From Maritimibacter alkaliphilus HTCC2654 (lineage in GTDB: Bacteria; Pseudomonadota; Alphaproteobacteria; Rhodobacterales; Rhodobacteraceae), in contig NZ_CH902578.1 in NCBI RefSeq assembly GCF_000152805.1, positions 3,252,877-3,316,844 of the forward strand: DNA of 63,968 nt, read 5' to 3'. Shown here piece by piece: positions 1 through 8,591 of this stretch. Under the pieces are notes generated by a model. The model searched no databases, was not told the DNA's origin, and saw nothing but the letters and a program-made list of their open reading frames with translations. Position 1 is the stretch's first letter. The number at the start of each line of letters is the position of its first letter. Both the position numbers and the translations under genes were made by a program.

Positions 1-27
1 CGAGGTATTTTAGGACCGAAGAAGAAG
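1..27. repeat. Dispersed intergenic repeat, copy 1 (cut by window start)
   Basis: This is the core of a repeat seen four times in the window: GAGGTATTTT followed about 7 bases later by GAAGAAG. It lies just past the 3' end of the phosphate transporter gene, which is read on the minus strand. The other copies are at 6380-6508, 15256-15390 and 54081-54136. Only the core is visible here; the hairpin part would lie before position 1. Confidence 0.6.
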
Positions 28-38
28 CGGGCTTGGCT

Positions 39-1517
39 TCAGGGTGTAAGCAGGTTCAGGACCGTGAAGATCAGGCCCGAGAGCAGCGCGGCGGCAGGAA
101 CAGTGATGATCCAAGCCGCGACAATGGTCATGAAATGCGAGCGTCGGACCAGCTTGCGTCGGCGGCGTTCTTCGGGCGGCAGACGGCGCTCGACGCCGCG
201 GCGCTGCGCGTTCTGGCGGTAGCGGCGTTCGGCGTGCCATTCGCGGAAAAAGCCGACGCCGAAAACGCCGCCGACCGCGATATGGGTCGAGGACACCGGC
301 AGGCCGAGCCACGAGGCGACGATCACGGTGATGGCGGCGGACAGGGCCACGCAGTAGGCGCGCATCGGGTTCAGCTTGGTGATCTGGCTGCCGACCATGC
401 GGATGAGCTTGGGGCCGAACAGGACCAGACCGAAGGAGATGCCGAACGCGCCGATCACCATGACCCATGTCGGAATCGAAACCTTGCCTGCGAATTCGCC
501 CACCTGCTCGGCATGGACGATGGCCGCCAGCGGGCCTACCGCATTCGCCACGTCGTTCGCACCGTGCGCGAAGGACAGGAGGGCCGCGGAAATCACCAGA
601 GGCAGGCCGAACAGAACCTTGAGCGACTTGTTGCGGTTCTCCAGCCCTTCGGATTTGCGCCGGATATAGGGGCGCGAGAGCAGGGTGGTGACCACGGCGG
701 TGACGAGGCCGATCAAAAGCGCCATGGGCAGGTCGATCGCCACGATCCGCTTCAGCCCCTTGACCGCGAGATAGGTCGCGAAGGCCCCGGCCATGATGCC
801 GATCAGCACCGGCACCCAGCGGCGCGCGGCGGCGATCTTGTCGTCGACGTAGATGATGTTGGCCTTGATGAAGGCGAGGAAGGCGGCGGCGACCGCCCCG
901 CCCAGAACCGGCGAAATGACCCAGCTTGCGGCGATGGCACCCATCGAGGGCCAGTTCACCGCCGAGAACCCGGCTGCGGCGATGCCCGCACCCATGACCC
1001 CGCCGACGACCGAATGGGTGGTCGAGACCGGCGCGCCGACCCATGTGGCGAGGTTCACCCAGAGCGCGGACGAGATCAGCGCGGCCATCATCGCCCAGAC
1101 GAAAATGCGCAGATCGGCCATCGAGGACGGGTCGACGATGCCTTTGGAGATGGTCGAAACCACGTCGCCGCCCGCCAGAAGCGCGCCCGCGCTTTCGCAG
1201 ATCGCCGCGATCAGGATCGCGCCACCCATGGTCAGCGCATTGGCCCCGACGGCGGGGCCCATGTTGTTGGCGACGTCGTTGGCACCGATGTTCAGCGCCA
1301 TGTAGGCCCCGAACCCGGCGGCGACGATGACGATCAGGCTACCGGGCTGGAACCCGAAGAAAAGCGCGGCACCCAGCCCCGCGACGACGATGAAGGCGAG
1401 CGACACGCCCAGACCGACCATCGGCCGCGACACGTATTGCGTGCCGCGCTCGAGGGTCGCGATGCGGTCGAGGTCTCTGTCCAGCGTTTTCCACTGGTTG
1501 CCGCTCTTTTCGGTCAT
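39..1517 (-). CDS. Inorganic phosphate transporter, PiT family
   Basis: The 492-residue integral membrane protein carries the two family signatures, GANDVANN at residues 78-85 and a second GANDVANAVGP copy near residue 320. These are the inverted repeats of the PiT fold. PiT proteins import phosphate, usually as metal phosphate, by ion symport across the inner membrane. A charged N-terminal tail of about 30 residues precedes the first membrane segment. The length fits the longer PiT members. The gene follows a NUDIX hydrolase gene on the same strand with an 84-base gap, so the two may be cotranscribed. I saw no DUF47/PhoU-like partner, which often sits beside pit genes. The counter-ion cannot be told from sequence. 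Confidence 0.95.
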   Translation of the reverse strand: MTEKSGNQWKTLDRDLDRIATLERGTQYVSRPMVGLGVSLAFIVVAGLGAALFFGFQPGSLIVIVAAGFGAYMALNIGANDVANNMGPAVGANALTMGGAILIAAICESAGALLAGGDVVSTISKGIVDPSSMADLRIFVWAMMAALISSALWVNLATWVGAPVSTTHSVVGGVMGAGIAAAGFSAVNWPSMGAIAASWVISPVLGGAVAAAFLAFIKANIIYVDDKIAAARRWVPVLIGIMAGAFATYLAVKGLKRIVAIDLPMALLIGLVTAVVTTLLSRPYIRRKSEGLENRNKSLKVLFGLPLVISAALLSFAHGANDVANAVGPLAAIVHAEQVGEFAGKVSIPTWVMVIGAFGISFGLVLFGPKLIRMVGSQITKLNPMRAYCVALSAAITVIVASWLGLPVSSTHIAVGGVFGVGFFREWHAERRYRQNAQRRGVERRLPPEERRRRKLVRRSHFMTIVAAWIITVPAAALLSGLIFTVLNLLTP

Positions 1518-1601
1518 CCGTGCCCCGTTACCTGTCTGTTACACGCCTGTCACGATCGCGCTGCGCGTACCGCACGGAACGGCGAATTGCAACGAAAGCG
1601 G

Positions 1602-2060
1602 TCAGAAACGACGCAGGATATCCTTGAGCCCGTCTTCTTCGACAAGCTCGGCGGCTTCGTCCACAGGAAGCCAGCGACGCTCGCGCTCGCCCGCTTCGGG
1701 ATAATCGTCGGACAGGTCGGCCACTTCCACCGGGTAAACGACGGTGTCGCAGGGGGTCGGAAGGCCCTCGTCCCGGTCCTTGATGTAGTCGAACGTGCCC
1801 AGCGACGTCTCACCCACCGCCTTCGCTTCGACCCCGGCTTCTTCCCAGGCTTCCATGCGGGCGGCCTCGGCGGCACTCATGCCGTCCATCGGCCAGCCTT
1901 TGGGCAGGATCCACCGGCCAGAGCCGCGCGATGTGATGAGGAGCACGTCTTTGCCGCCATCGGTCTTGCGGTAGCAGAGCGCCGCGACCTGGAACTTGTT
2001 GGGGCGCTTGATGAGAGGTTTGAACACCTCGTCCCACGCCTTTGAAAAAAGGGTTGCCAT
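1602..2060 (-). CDS. NUDIX hydrolase, diphosphoinositol-polyphosphate type
   Basis: The 152-residue single-domain NUDIX protein has the motif PKGWPM and a box at residues 55-77. The catalytic E70, E73 and E74 and the closing G76-V77 are present. Two consensus box positions are changed: E61 is Met and R69 is Met. NUDIX enzymes cleave nucleoside or inositol diphosphate bonds. The PKGW entry and small size suggest the group hydrolysing diphosphoinositol polyphosphates or Ap4A-like compounds, but the substrate is not proven. It lies upstream of the phosphate transporter in the same direction, which fits a role in phosphate or polyphosphate metabolism. An AGGCGG-like ribosome site precedes the ATG at 2060. 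Confidence 0.88.
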   Translation of the reverse strand: MATLFSKAWDEVFKPLIKRPNKFQVAALCYRKTDGGKDVLLITSRGSGRWILPKGWPMDGMSAAEAARMEAWEEAGVEAKAVGETSLGTFDYIKDRDEGLPTPCDTVVYPVEVADLSDDYPEAGERERRWLPVDEAAELVEEDGLKDILRRF

Positions 2061-2162
2061 CCGAAACCGCCTGTATCGTTTATTTTTACTTGGTGATCCA
2101 AACTAGCTGTAAACGCTCCAAAAATCAACTTTGTTCGCGAAACGTGCCGAGAACGTGAGCCC

Positions 2163-4577
2163 TTATGTCCCGCGCGGCTTTGCGCGCAGCGTCGGCGCAG
2201 CCTCGGCGGGGTTCTCGGGCCAGGGGTGTTTGGGGTAACGCCCGCGCATGTCCTTGCGGACATCGGCGTAGGTGCTCGACCAGAACGAGGGCAGGTCGGT
2301 CGTGGTCTGAACCGGGCGGCCAGCGGGCGACAGAAGCGTGACGCGCAGGGGCGTTCGTCCGACGGTGGGGTGGTCGGTCACGCCGAACATCTCCTGCAAG
2401 CGGACTTCGATTTCAGGGGCCTCGCCAGCATAGTCGATGGGCACCTTGCGTGCCATCGGCGTGGTGAAATGCGGGGGCGCCGCGCGGTCGAGGCGCTGCA
2501 TTTGGTCCCATGTCAGCGTGGCGCGCAGCGCGTCGAGGATGTCGAAGGCTTTCCAGTCGCCCGTGGTCCGAACGCCCGAAAGGTGCGGCAGCAGCCAGTC
2601 TTCCAACGACGCCATCAGCCTGTCGTCGGACAGGTCCGGCAGGTCCGGGTCGCTCGCGCGCACCAGCGCCACGCGGGCGCGGAACCGTTCGGCGGCGGGG
2701 GAGGGGGAGAGGCCGAGCTGGCGCACCCCGTCGAGCATGGCGCGCGCCACCAGCTCAGGGTCCGCATCGGACCAGACCCGGTCGTTCAGGGCGATGGCGC
2801 CGAACCTCTCCTGCTCCCGCGCGATCACGCGGCCCTCGCGTCGGGACCATTCGCAGACCTGCTGCCACGCGATGCGCTCGCCGTGGATCGCCCGCAATTC
2901 GGCTTCGCTGATCGCGATGGCCTGCCGGATGCGGGCTTCGCGCGGATTACCGTCGGTATCGGTCACGACGATCAGCCGCGTGCCGGCCAACGGGTCGGCC
3001 TCGTCCATCACCGCGCCCTTGCCGCCCGAAAGCACATAGCGCGGATCGGTGCCTTTCCGGCGCAGCCCGACGCGGTCGGGATAGGCGAGCGCGACCATTT
3101 CTGCCGGGCTCATCTTCCGCTCATGGTCGGTGAGCCGGGACAGGCGTTTGGCTTCGGCCCGGATGCGCTCGACCGCTCCGCGATTGGCATTGTGTCGTCC
3201 CGGATCGCGCAACGCGGCAAGCCGCAGCGCAAGATCGCAAGATGCGCCACGGGGCAGGGGGTCACGGTCGGCCAGAAGCGCGGCGAGGTCGGCGGCGCCC
3301 CGTCCGGCGATGGTCAGCATGTGGCCCAAACGCGGGTGCAGTGGTAGGCGGGCCAGCGCCTTGCCGTGGTCCGTTATGTGCCCTCCGTGCAGCGCCCCAA
3401 GGTCGGTGAGAAGCGCGCGCGCCTCGTCCAGAACGCCGGGATTGGGCGGGGTCAGAAAGGCAAGCCCCTCGCCGTCGCCTGCCCCCCAAAGCGCAAGTTC
3501 AAGCGCCAGCGGGGCGAGGTCGGCAACTTCGATCTCGGGCGGGGCGAAGGCGGGCAGTGCGCCCTCTTCGCCCTTGGTCCACATCCGGTAGCATGTGCCC
3601 TCGGCCACCCGGCCCGCGCGGCCCCGGCGCTGCTCGGCCTCGGCCTTGGACACACGCTCGGTCACCAGCCGCGACATGCCGGAACCGGGGTCGAACCGCG
3701 CCCGGCGCGCTCGGCCCGCATCGACCACCACGCGCACGTCTTCGATGGTGAGCGAGGTTTCGGCGATGGCCGTGGCGAGCACCACTTTGCGCCCCTCGCG
3801 CGCTGGGCGGATCGCGGCGCGCTGGGCCTTCATCTCCATCGCCCCGAACAGCATGTGGACATGGCAGTCCGGCGGCAGCGACAAGGCCGAGGCGACGCGG
3901 CGGATCTCGCCCTCGCCGGGAAGAAAGACGAGCAGCCCGCCCTCGGTCGCGGACACGGCCCTTTCGACCAGCCCAGCCACGGCGGTTTCGAACCGCACCT
4001 CCTTGCGGATCGGCGCGTCGAGCCACCGGGTTTCGACCGGAAACGCGCGCCCCTGTGAACGCAACACCGGAGCACCGTCAAGCAGGTCGGCCACGGGGTC
4101 TGCGTCCAGCGTGGCGGACATGACGATCAGCACAAGGTCTTCGCGTAGGGCCCCGCGCGCTTCCCATGCCAGCGCAAGGCCGAGATCGGCATTCAGCGAG
4201 CGTTCGTGGAATTCGTCGAAGATCAGCGCGCCGATCCCGGTCAATCCGGGGTCCGATTGCAGCATTCGTGTCAGAATGCCCTCGGTCACGACCTCGATGC
4301 GGGTCGCTTTTCCGACCTTGGCCTCGCCCCGGATGCGATACCCGACGGTGTCGCCCACCGCCTCGCCCAGCGTTTCGGCCATTCGCTCGGCCGCCGCCCG
4401 CGCGGCCAGGCGACGGGGTTCCAGCATGACGATCCGGCCGGGGATTGCGTCCAGCAGGGCAAGCGGCACCCGTGTCGTCTTGCCCGCGCCGGGCGGGGCC
4501 ATGAGAACCGCACGCCCTTCGGCCCGGATGGCCGACAGAAGGGCGGGGATCACGTCGTCGATGGGTAACGGTGTCAT
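2163..4577 (-). CDS. hrpB: ATP-dependent helicase HrpB
   Basis: The 804-residue protein is a full-length DEAH-box helicase. Walker A is at residues 27-34 (APPGAGKT), the DEFH box at 121-124 followed by ERS, motif III SAT near 154, and a helicase C domain carries TSLTIEDV and the QRRGRAGR motif. The C-terminal HrpB-specific region (PRYVLSGG, then PMARKVPIDY) is intact, so this is HrpB and not HrpA or a spliceosomal-type DEAH protein. HrpB is a cytoplasmic helicase whose exact role in bacteria is poorly known. The gene is followed by about 100 bases before the NUDIX start and preceded by only 36 bases after a DUF3108 gene on the same strand, so the run may be one transcript. Confidence 0.96.
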   Translation of the reverse strand: MTPLPIDDVIPALLSAIRAEGRAVLMAPPGAGKTTRVPLALLDAIPGRIVMLEPRRLAARAAAERMAETLGEAVGDTVGYRIRGEAKVGKATRIEVVTEGILTRMLQSDPGLTGIGALIFDEFHERSLNADLGLALAWEARGALREDLVLIVMSATLDADPVADLLDGAPVLRSQGRAFPVETRWLDAPIRKEVRFETAVAGLVERAVSATEGGLLVFLPGEGEIRRVASALSLPPDCHVHMLFGAMEMKAQRAAIRPAREGRKVVLATAIAETSLTIEDVRVVVDAGRARRARFDPGSGMSRLVTERVSKAEAEQRRGRAGRVAEGTCYRMWTKGEEGALPAFAPPEIEVADLAPLALELALWGAGDGEGLAFLTPPNPGVLDEARALLTDLGALHGGHITDHGKALARLPLHPRLGHMLTIAGRGAADLAALLADRDPLPRGASCDLALRLAALRDPGRHNANRGAVERIRAEAKRLSRLTDHERKMSPAEMVALAYPDRVGLRRKGTDPRYVLSGGKGAVMDEADPLAGTRLIVVTDTDGNPREARIRQAIAISEAELRAIHGERIAWQQVCEWSRREGRVIAREQERFGAIALNDRVWSDADPELVARAMLDGVRQLGLSPSPAAERFRARVALVRASDPDLPDLSDDRLMASLEDWLLPHLSGVRTTGDWKAFDILDALRATLTWDQMQRLDRAAPPHFTTPMARKVPIDYAGEAPEIEVRLQEMFGVTDHPTVGRTPLRVTLLSPAGRPVQTTTDLPSFWSSTYADVRKDMRGRYPKHPWPENPAEAAPTLRAKPRGT

Positions 4578-4613
4578 GGCTCGCTTATCGGCGAGGTGCC
4601 CGGGCGGGGCAAG

Positions 4614-5243
4614 TCAGCGAGGCGTGATGGTCACGTCGCCATAGACGGTCTGGGTCCGCACTTCGGTCAGCACATAGGCATCCCCCCGTGCGGTGTAGGT
4701 CAAGCGCAAGTCGTGGCGCCGCTTTTCGAGTTCCTCGGCGGAGTAGCCCGCGACCCGCGTCATCGACCCGGTGCAGGTGATCGTGCTGGCGGTTCGGGCG
4801 ACCTCGACCAGCGAAAGGTCGTTGGTCCGCTCGCCGTCGAACAGCCTCCGGTCAAGCGCGCACCCGGCCTCACGCGGGCGGGGGGAGAGGGCATAGACCA
4901 TCGCGGTGTTCGGGTCCCACCGCCTGTCGCCGCTCGGAAAGGTGATCGCCGCGTTCGACACCCGTTGCCCGGTGTCCATACGTTCGCCGTAGCTGCGCGG
5001 GATCGGCAGGTGCCCGGACAGAAGCCCGCGCGACTGCATGATGAACTGGACCTTCTTCACCACGCCGGCCACGCCGGACGTGTGAAACTGCGACCGGAAA
5101 TCGAAGCGGTCGGCATCGCGGCTGTGGTCTACCGTCAGGGTGCCGATCGTGATCCCACGCAGTTTGATCTGGAACTGGTCGGCTGCCGCGGCGGGCAACG
5201 GTCCTGCGACAAGGGCGGCGAGGGCCAAAGCTCTCCAGTCCAT
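4614..5243 (-). CDS. DUF3108 domain secreted protein
   Basis: The protein is 209 residues. An N-terminal signal peptide (MDWRALALAALVAGPLPAAAA) is followed by a beta-rich region typical of DUF3108 proteins of Alphaproteobacteria, which are probably periplasmic. The function of the family is not established. I chose the ATG at 5243 because a CAGGAG ribosome site lies 8 bases upstream; an earlier in-frame ATG at 5273 has no such site and would bury the signal peptide. It is divergent from meaB with about 150 bases between the two starts. Confidence 0.8.
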   Translation of the reverse strand: MDWRALALAALVAGPLPAAAADQFQIKLRGITIGTLTVDHSRDADRFDFRSQFHTSGVAGVVKKVQFIMQSRGLLSGHLPIPRSYGERMDTGQRVSNAAITFPSGDRRWDPNTAMVYALSPRPREAGCALDRRLFDGERTNDLSLVEVARTASTITCTGSMTRVAGYSAEELEKRRHDLRLTYTARGDAYVLTEVRTQTVYGDVTITPR

Positions 5244-5392
5244 GGCGTAGGCTCCTGAAATAGGTTTCGGCAATGGGCAGTCGGAAACGTGTGGTCATAA
5301 TGAAGGGGCAGGCCCATCTGGCAACCCCTGATCTTGCCCGGCTGGACATCGGCGGACGGGCGTTGCAAGACGGTCCAAACCGGAGGGCTTGG

Positions 5393-6370
5393 ATGGACAT
5401 CGACGATCTGGCGAAGCGGGTGATGGCCGGCGAACGGCGCGCGATGAGCCGCGCGATCACGCTTGTCGAAAGCGGCCGGGCGGATCACCGGGCGCAGGCC
5501 GTCGAGTTGATCGAGGCGCTGAAAACCTCCGGCAACACAGCCTTGCGCATCGGTCTGTCCGGCACGCCGGGCGTCGGAAAATCCACCTTCATCGAAGCCT
5601 TCGGAATGTTCCTACTGGATCGCGGGCTCAAGGTCGCCGTGCTTGCGGTCGACCCGTCCTCGACCCGGTCGGGCGGCTCCATTCTGGGCGATAAGACCCG
5701 GATGGAGCAGCTGTCGCGGCAGAAGGATGCCTTCATCCGGCCGTCGCCTTCGCAAAGCCATATGGGTGGCGTGGCGCGGCGCACGCGCGAGGCGATCGCG
5801 ATCTGCGAGGCGGCGGGTTTCGATGTCGTGCTGGTCGAGACGGTGGGCGTCGGCCAGTCCGAGACGATGGTCGCCGAGATGACCGACCTGTTCCTTCTGC
5901 TGCTCGCCCCGGCGGGCGGCGACGAGTTGCAGGGGGTCAAACGCGGGATCATGGAGATCGCCGACATCATCCTCGTCAACAAGGCCGACGGTGAGTTGAA
6001 ATCGACGGCGACCCGGACCTGTGCCGACTATGCGGGCGCCTTGAAGCTCCTGCGCAAGCGGCCGCAAGACCCGGAAGGGTTTCCCAAGGCGATGACCGTG
6101 TCCGCCTATACGCAGGACGGTCTGCCGGCCGCGTGGGAGGCGATGGAGACCTTGTCGGACTGGCGCAAGGAAGCCGGTCATTTCGACGCCCGCCGCGCCG
6201 AACAGGCCCGTCACTGGTTCCTCGAAGACCTGCGGGCCGGTCTGTTGGCGCAACTCGATCGCGACCCCGAGGTGAAGGCGATGGTTCAGCGTCTGGGACA
6301 GGACGTGGCCGAAGGCGCGATTTCCGCGACCGCCGCCGCCGATGAGGTGCTCGCCGCGATGCGCGGCTGA
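5393..6370 (+). CDS. meaB: Methylmalonyl-CoA mutase-associated GTPase MeaB
   Basis: The 325-residue G3E-type P-loop GTPase has Walker A GTPGVGKST near residues 55-63, DPSSTRSGGSILGDKTRM in the switch region, the base motif NKAD, and the C-terminal dimerisation arm. MeaB is a cytoplasmic chaperone that gates cofactor loading and protects adenosylcobalamin-dependent methylmalonyl-CoA mutase. The mutase gene is not in this window, so MeaB is encoded apart from its client here. The start at 5393 is chosen because CGGAGG lies just upstream; an in-frame ATG at 5273 would add 40 residues that are not part of the family. Confidence 0.95.
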   Translation: MDIDDLAKRVMAGERRAMSRAITLVESGRADHRAQAVELIEALKTSGNTALRIGLSGTPGVGKSTFIEAFGMFLLDRGLKVAVLAVDPSSTRSGGSILGDKTRMEQLSRQKDAFIRPSPSQSHMGGVARRTREAIAICEAAGFDVVLVETVGVGQSETMVAEMTDLFLLLLAPAGGDELQGVKRGIMEIADIILVNKADGELKSTATRTCADYAGALKLLRKRPQDPEGFPKAMTVSAYTQDGLPAAWEAMETLSDWRKEAGHFDARRAEQARHWFLEDLRAGLLAQLDRDPEVKAMVQRLGQDVAEGAISATAAADEVLAAMRG

Positions 6371-6379
6371 CCCGAAAAA

Positions 6380-6508
6380 GGTCGCGCCTGCGGCGCGGCA
6401 TGGCGAGCGCGACCCCGCCTGCGGCAGGGTCACGCGGATGGGGGAGGCCAGCCTCCCCGTCGCGCTGAAGCGCGCCTCCCCTCCGAGGTATTTTCGGACC
6501 AGAGAAGA
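6380..6508. repeat. Dispersed hairpin-array repeat, copy 2
   Basis: The 350 bases between meaB and the first ABC exporter hold no gene but contain this element. It has, in order: a stem of GGTCGCGC (6380-6387) with GCGCGACC (6407-6414); a hairpin of GGGGAGGC and GCCTCCCC around CA (6441-6458); a hairpin of CGCGCT and AGCGCG around GA (6461-6474); and the core CCTCCGAGGTATTTTCGGA ending in GAGAAG (about 6480-6508). The same order appears at 15256-15390. Function is unknown; it may be a REP-like element or a 3' mRNA structure. Confidence 0.7.
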
Positions 6509-6720
6509 GCGATCCGGCAGTGCTTGGTCAGACAGGGGTGACAAAATGCGGTCGGCAGGCTAAGACCGTGCCATCCCATGACGGAGGTCAAGATGCCAAC
6601 AGACAGGTTCCACGTTCACGCCTAACGGCCCGGACCTGTCGGGCTGTGCGCAGCCCATTCGCATCTTTTCCAGCACAATTCAGACATTGCTGGCCCGTTT
6701 TCAGACCAAGAGTCCCCGTC

Positions 6721-8544
6721 ATGTTTCGTTTTTTCGAGAATCTCGTGAACCCCTTCGCCGCGTTCCGCGAAGACACGCCGCCCGGCCACTACTGGCCCTA
6801 TATCAAGTCGCAACTCGGTAACTTTCGTCGCATCCTGCCCTTCATGGCGCTGACCGGGATGTTCGTCGCGATCACCGAGACGGCGATCATCGCCTATTCG
6901 GGCCGGGTCGTGGACCTGCTCGACACCGGGCAGGCCGAGTTCTGGGCCGCGCATGGATGGGAACTCGCGCTCGCCGCGCTCTTCATCCTGTTGCTGCGTC
7001 CGCTCATAATCGGCCTCAACTCGCTGTTTCTTGAAAACGTGCTGGTGTCCAATATGCAGGATCAGGTGCGTTGGCGGGCGCACAAGCACCTGCTCGGCCA
7101 ATCCATGAGTTTCTTCCAGAACGACTTCGCCGGGCGGTTGTCGAACCGCGTGATGCAGCTTGGCCCGGCGGTCGAGGACAGCGTGTTCATGGCGTTCGAG
7201 GCGCTCTGGTTCTCGGCCACATACGTGATCGCGGCGGCGTTCATCGTGAGTCAGATGGACCCGGTCCTCGCCATTCCGCTGGTGCTCTGGGTCGTCGGGT
7301 TCGTCTGGTACACCCTGTTCATCTCGCAACGCGTGGGTGCGGCGAGCGAGAAGTGGTCGGATGCCCGAAGCCTCGTCACGGGGCGGATCGTGGACGCCTA
7401 TGCCAATGTCGAGACGGTGAAACTGTTCGGTCAGGGCAATGCCGAGGAGGTCTATGTCGGCTCCGCCATGCGCCGCCACCGGGCACGGCTGCAACGCTTC
7501 CTGAGGCTCATGACCGAGATGGCGGTGGGGCAGAACCTGCTGAACGGGCTGCTCATCGCCGGGATGCTCGGCCCCGCCGTGTGGCTTTGGTCCATCGGGC
7601 GGGTCACGGTGGGCGACGTGGCCGCGGCTTCCGCGCTGACGCTGCGCCTCAATGGCATGTCCGGCTGGCTCATGTGGGTGGCGATCCGGATGTTCGAACA
7701 TGCGGGCGTGATCCGCGAGGGGCTGCGCTCGATCTCGGTCGATCACGCCGTGGTGGATACGCCGGGCGCGCCCGCCCTCGTGGTGCGTGAGGGGGCGATC
7801 CGCTTCGACGACCTGTCGCATCACTACGGCAAGGGGCAGGGCGGGCTGGATCACGTCACGCTCGACATTCCCGCCGGGCAGAAGGTGGGGCTGGTGGGCC
7901 GGTCGGGCGCGGGCAAATCCTCGCTCGTGAACCTCCTTCTGCGGTTTCGCGATGCCAAGGGCGGGCGCATCCTGATCGACGGTCAGGACGTCAGCCAAGT
8001 GACACAGGACAGCCTGCGCCGGTCCATCGGCATGGTGACGCAGGACTCGTCGCTTTTGCATCGGTCGGTCCGGGCCAACATCCTTTACGGCCGACCCGAT
8101 GCGACCGAGGCGCAGATGGTCGAAGCCGCGCGGCGGGCCGAGGCGGATGGGTTCATCCGCACGCTCGCCGACCCCAAGGGGCGTACCGGCTACAACGCGC
8201 AGGTGGGCGAGCGGGGCGTGAAGCTGTCGGGCGGACAACGCCAGCGGATCGCCATCGCACGCGTCATGCTGAAGGACGCGCCCATTCTCGTGCTGGACGA
8301 AGCGACGAGCGCCTTGGACAGCGAGGTCGAGGCCGCCATACAGGAAACGCTCTACGGCATGATGGAGGGCAAGACGGTCATCGCCATCGCGCACCGGCTG
8401 TCGACCATCGCGGCGATGGACCGGATCGTGGTGATGGACGACGGGCGGATCGCCGAGGACGGGACGCATGAGGAACTGCTCGCGCTGGGCGGCACCTATG
8501 CCGGTCTCTGGGCGCGCCAGTCGGGCGGCTTCCTCGGCGGATAA
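6721..8544 (+). CDS. ABC exporter, fused membrane and ATPase domains (first of a tandem pair)
   Basis: The 607-residue half-transporter has about six membrane segments in the first 330 residues. The nucleotide-binding domain follows with Walker A GRSGAGKSS, Q-loop VTQDSS, signature LSGGQRQRIAIAR, Walker B ending LVLDEATSALD with the catalytic Glu, and H-loop AIAHRLST. It exports an unknown substrate across the inner membrane, in the MsbA/multidrug exporter class. The start at 6721 aligns with the family; the upstream in-frame extension from 6520 looks non-coding. A close paralogue follows 47 bases downstream, so the pair could form a heterodimer. Both ATP sites of each subunit look canonical. 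Confidence 0.93.
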   Translation: MFRFFENLVNPFAAFREDTPPGHYWPYIKSQLGNFRRILPFMALTGMFVAITETAIIAYSGRVVDLLDTGQAEFWAAHGWELALAALFILLLRPLIIGLNSLFLENVLVSNMQDQVRWRAHKHLLGQSMSFFQNDFAGRLSNRVMQLGPAVEDSVFMAFEALWFSATYVIAAAFIVSQMDPVLAIPLVLWVVGFVWYTLFISQRVGAASEKWSDARSLVTGRIVDAYANVETVKLFGQGNAEEVYVGSAMRRHRARLQRFLRLMTEMAVGQNLLNGLLIAGMLGPAVWLWSIGRVTVGDVAAASALTLRLNGMSGWLMWVAIRMFEHAGVIREGLRSISVDHAVVDTPGAPALVVREGAIRFDDLSHHYGKGQGGLDHVTLDIPAGQKVGLVGRSGAGKSSLVNLLLRFRDAKGGRILIDGQDVSQVTQDSLRRSIGMVTQDSSLLHRSVRANILYGRPDATEAQMVEAARRAEADGFIRTLADPKGRTGYNAQVGERGVKLSGGQRQRIAIARVMLKDAPILVLDEATSALDSEVEAAIQETLYGMMEGKTVIAIAHRLSTIAAMDRIVVMDDGRIAEDGTHEELLALGGTYAGLWARQSGGFLGG

Positions 8545-8591
8545 CGCGGGGGTGACTTGGCCGCCGCACGCCGAGGGCTTAGGTAGAACCG

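Noticed and set aside
33-2045. Long open frame on the plus strand over the PiT and NUDIX genes
   Set aside because: It is the antisense shadow of two genes with clear family motifs and has Arg/Asp/His-rich repetitive translation typical of high-GC shadows.
6520-6720. N-terminal extension of the first ABC exporter from 6520
   Set aside because: The extra 67 codons have no family match and overlap the repeat element; the ATG at 6721 fits the exporter N-terminus.
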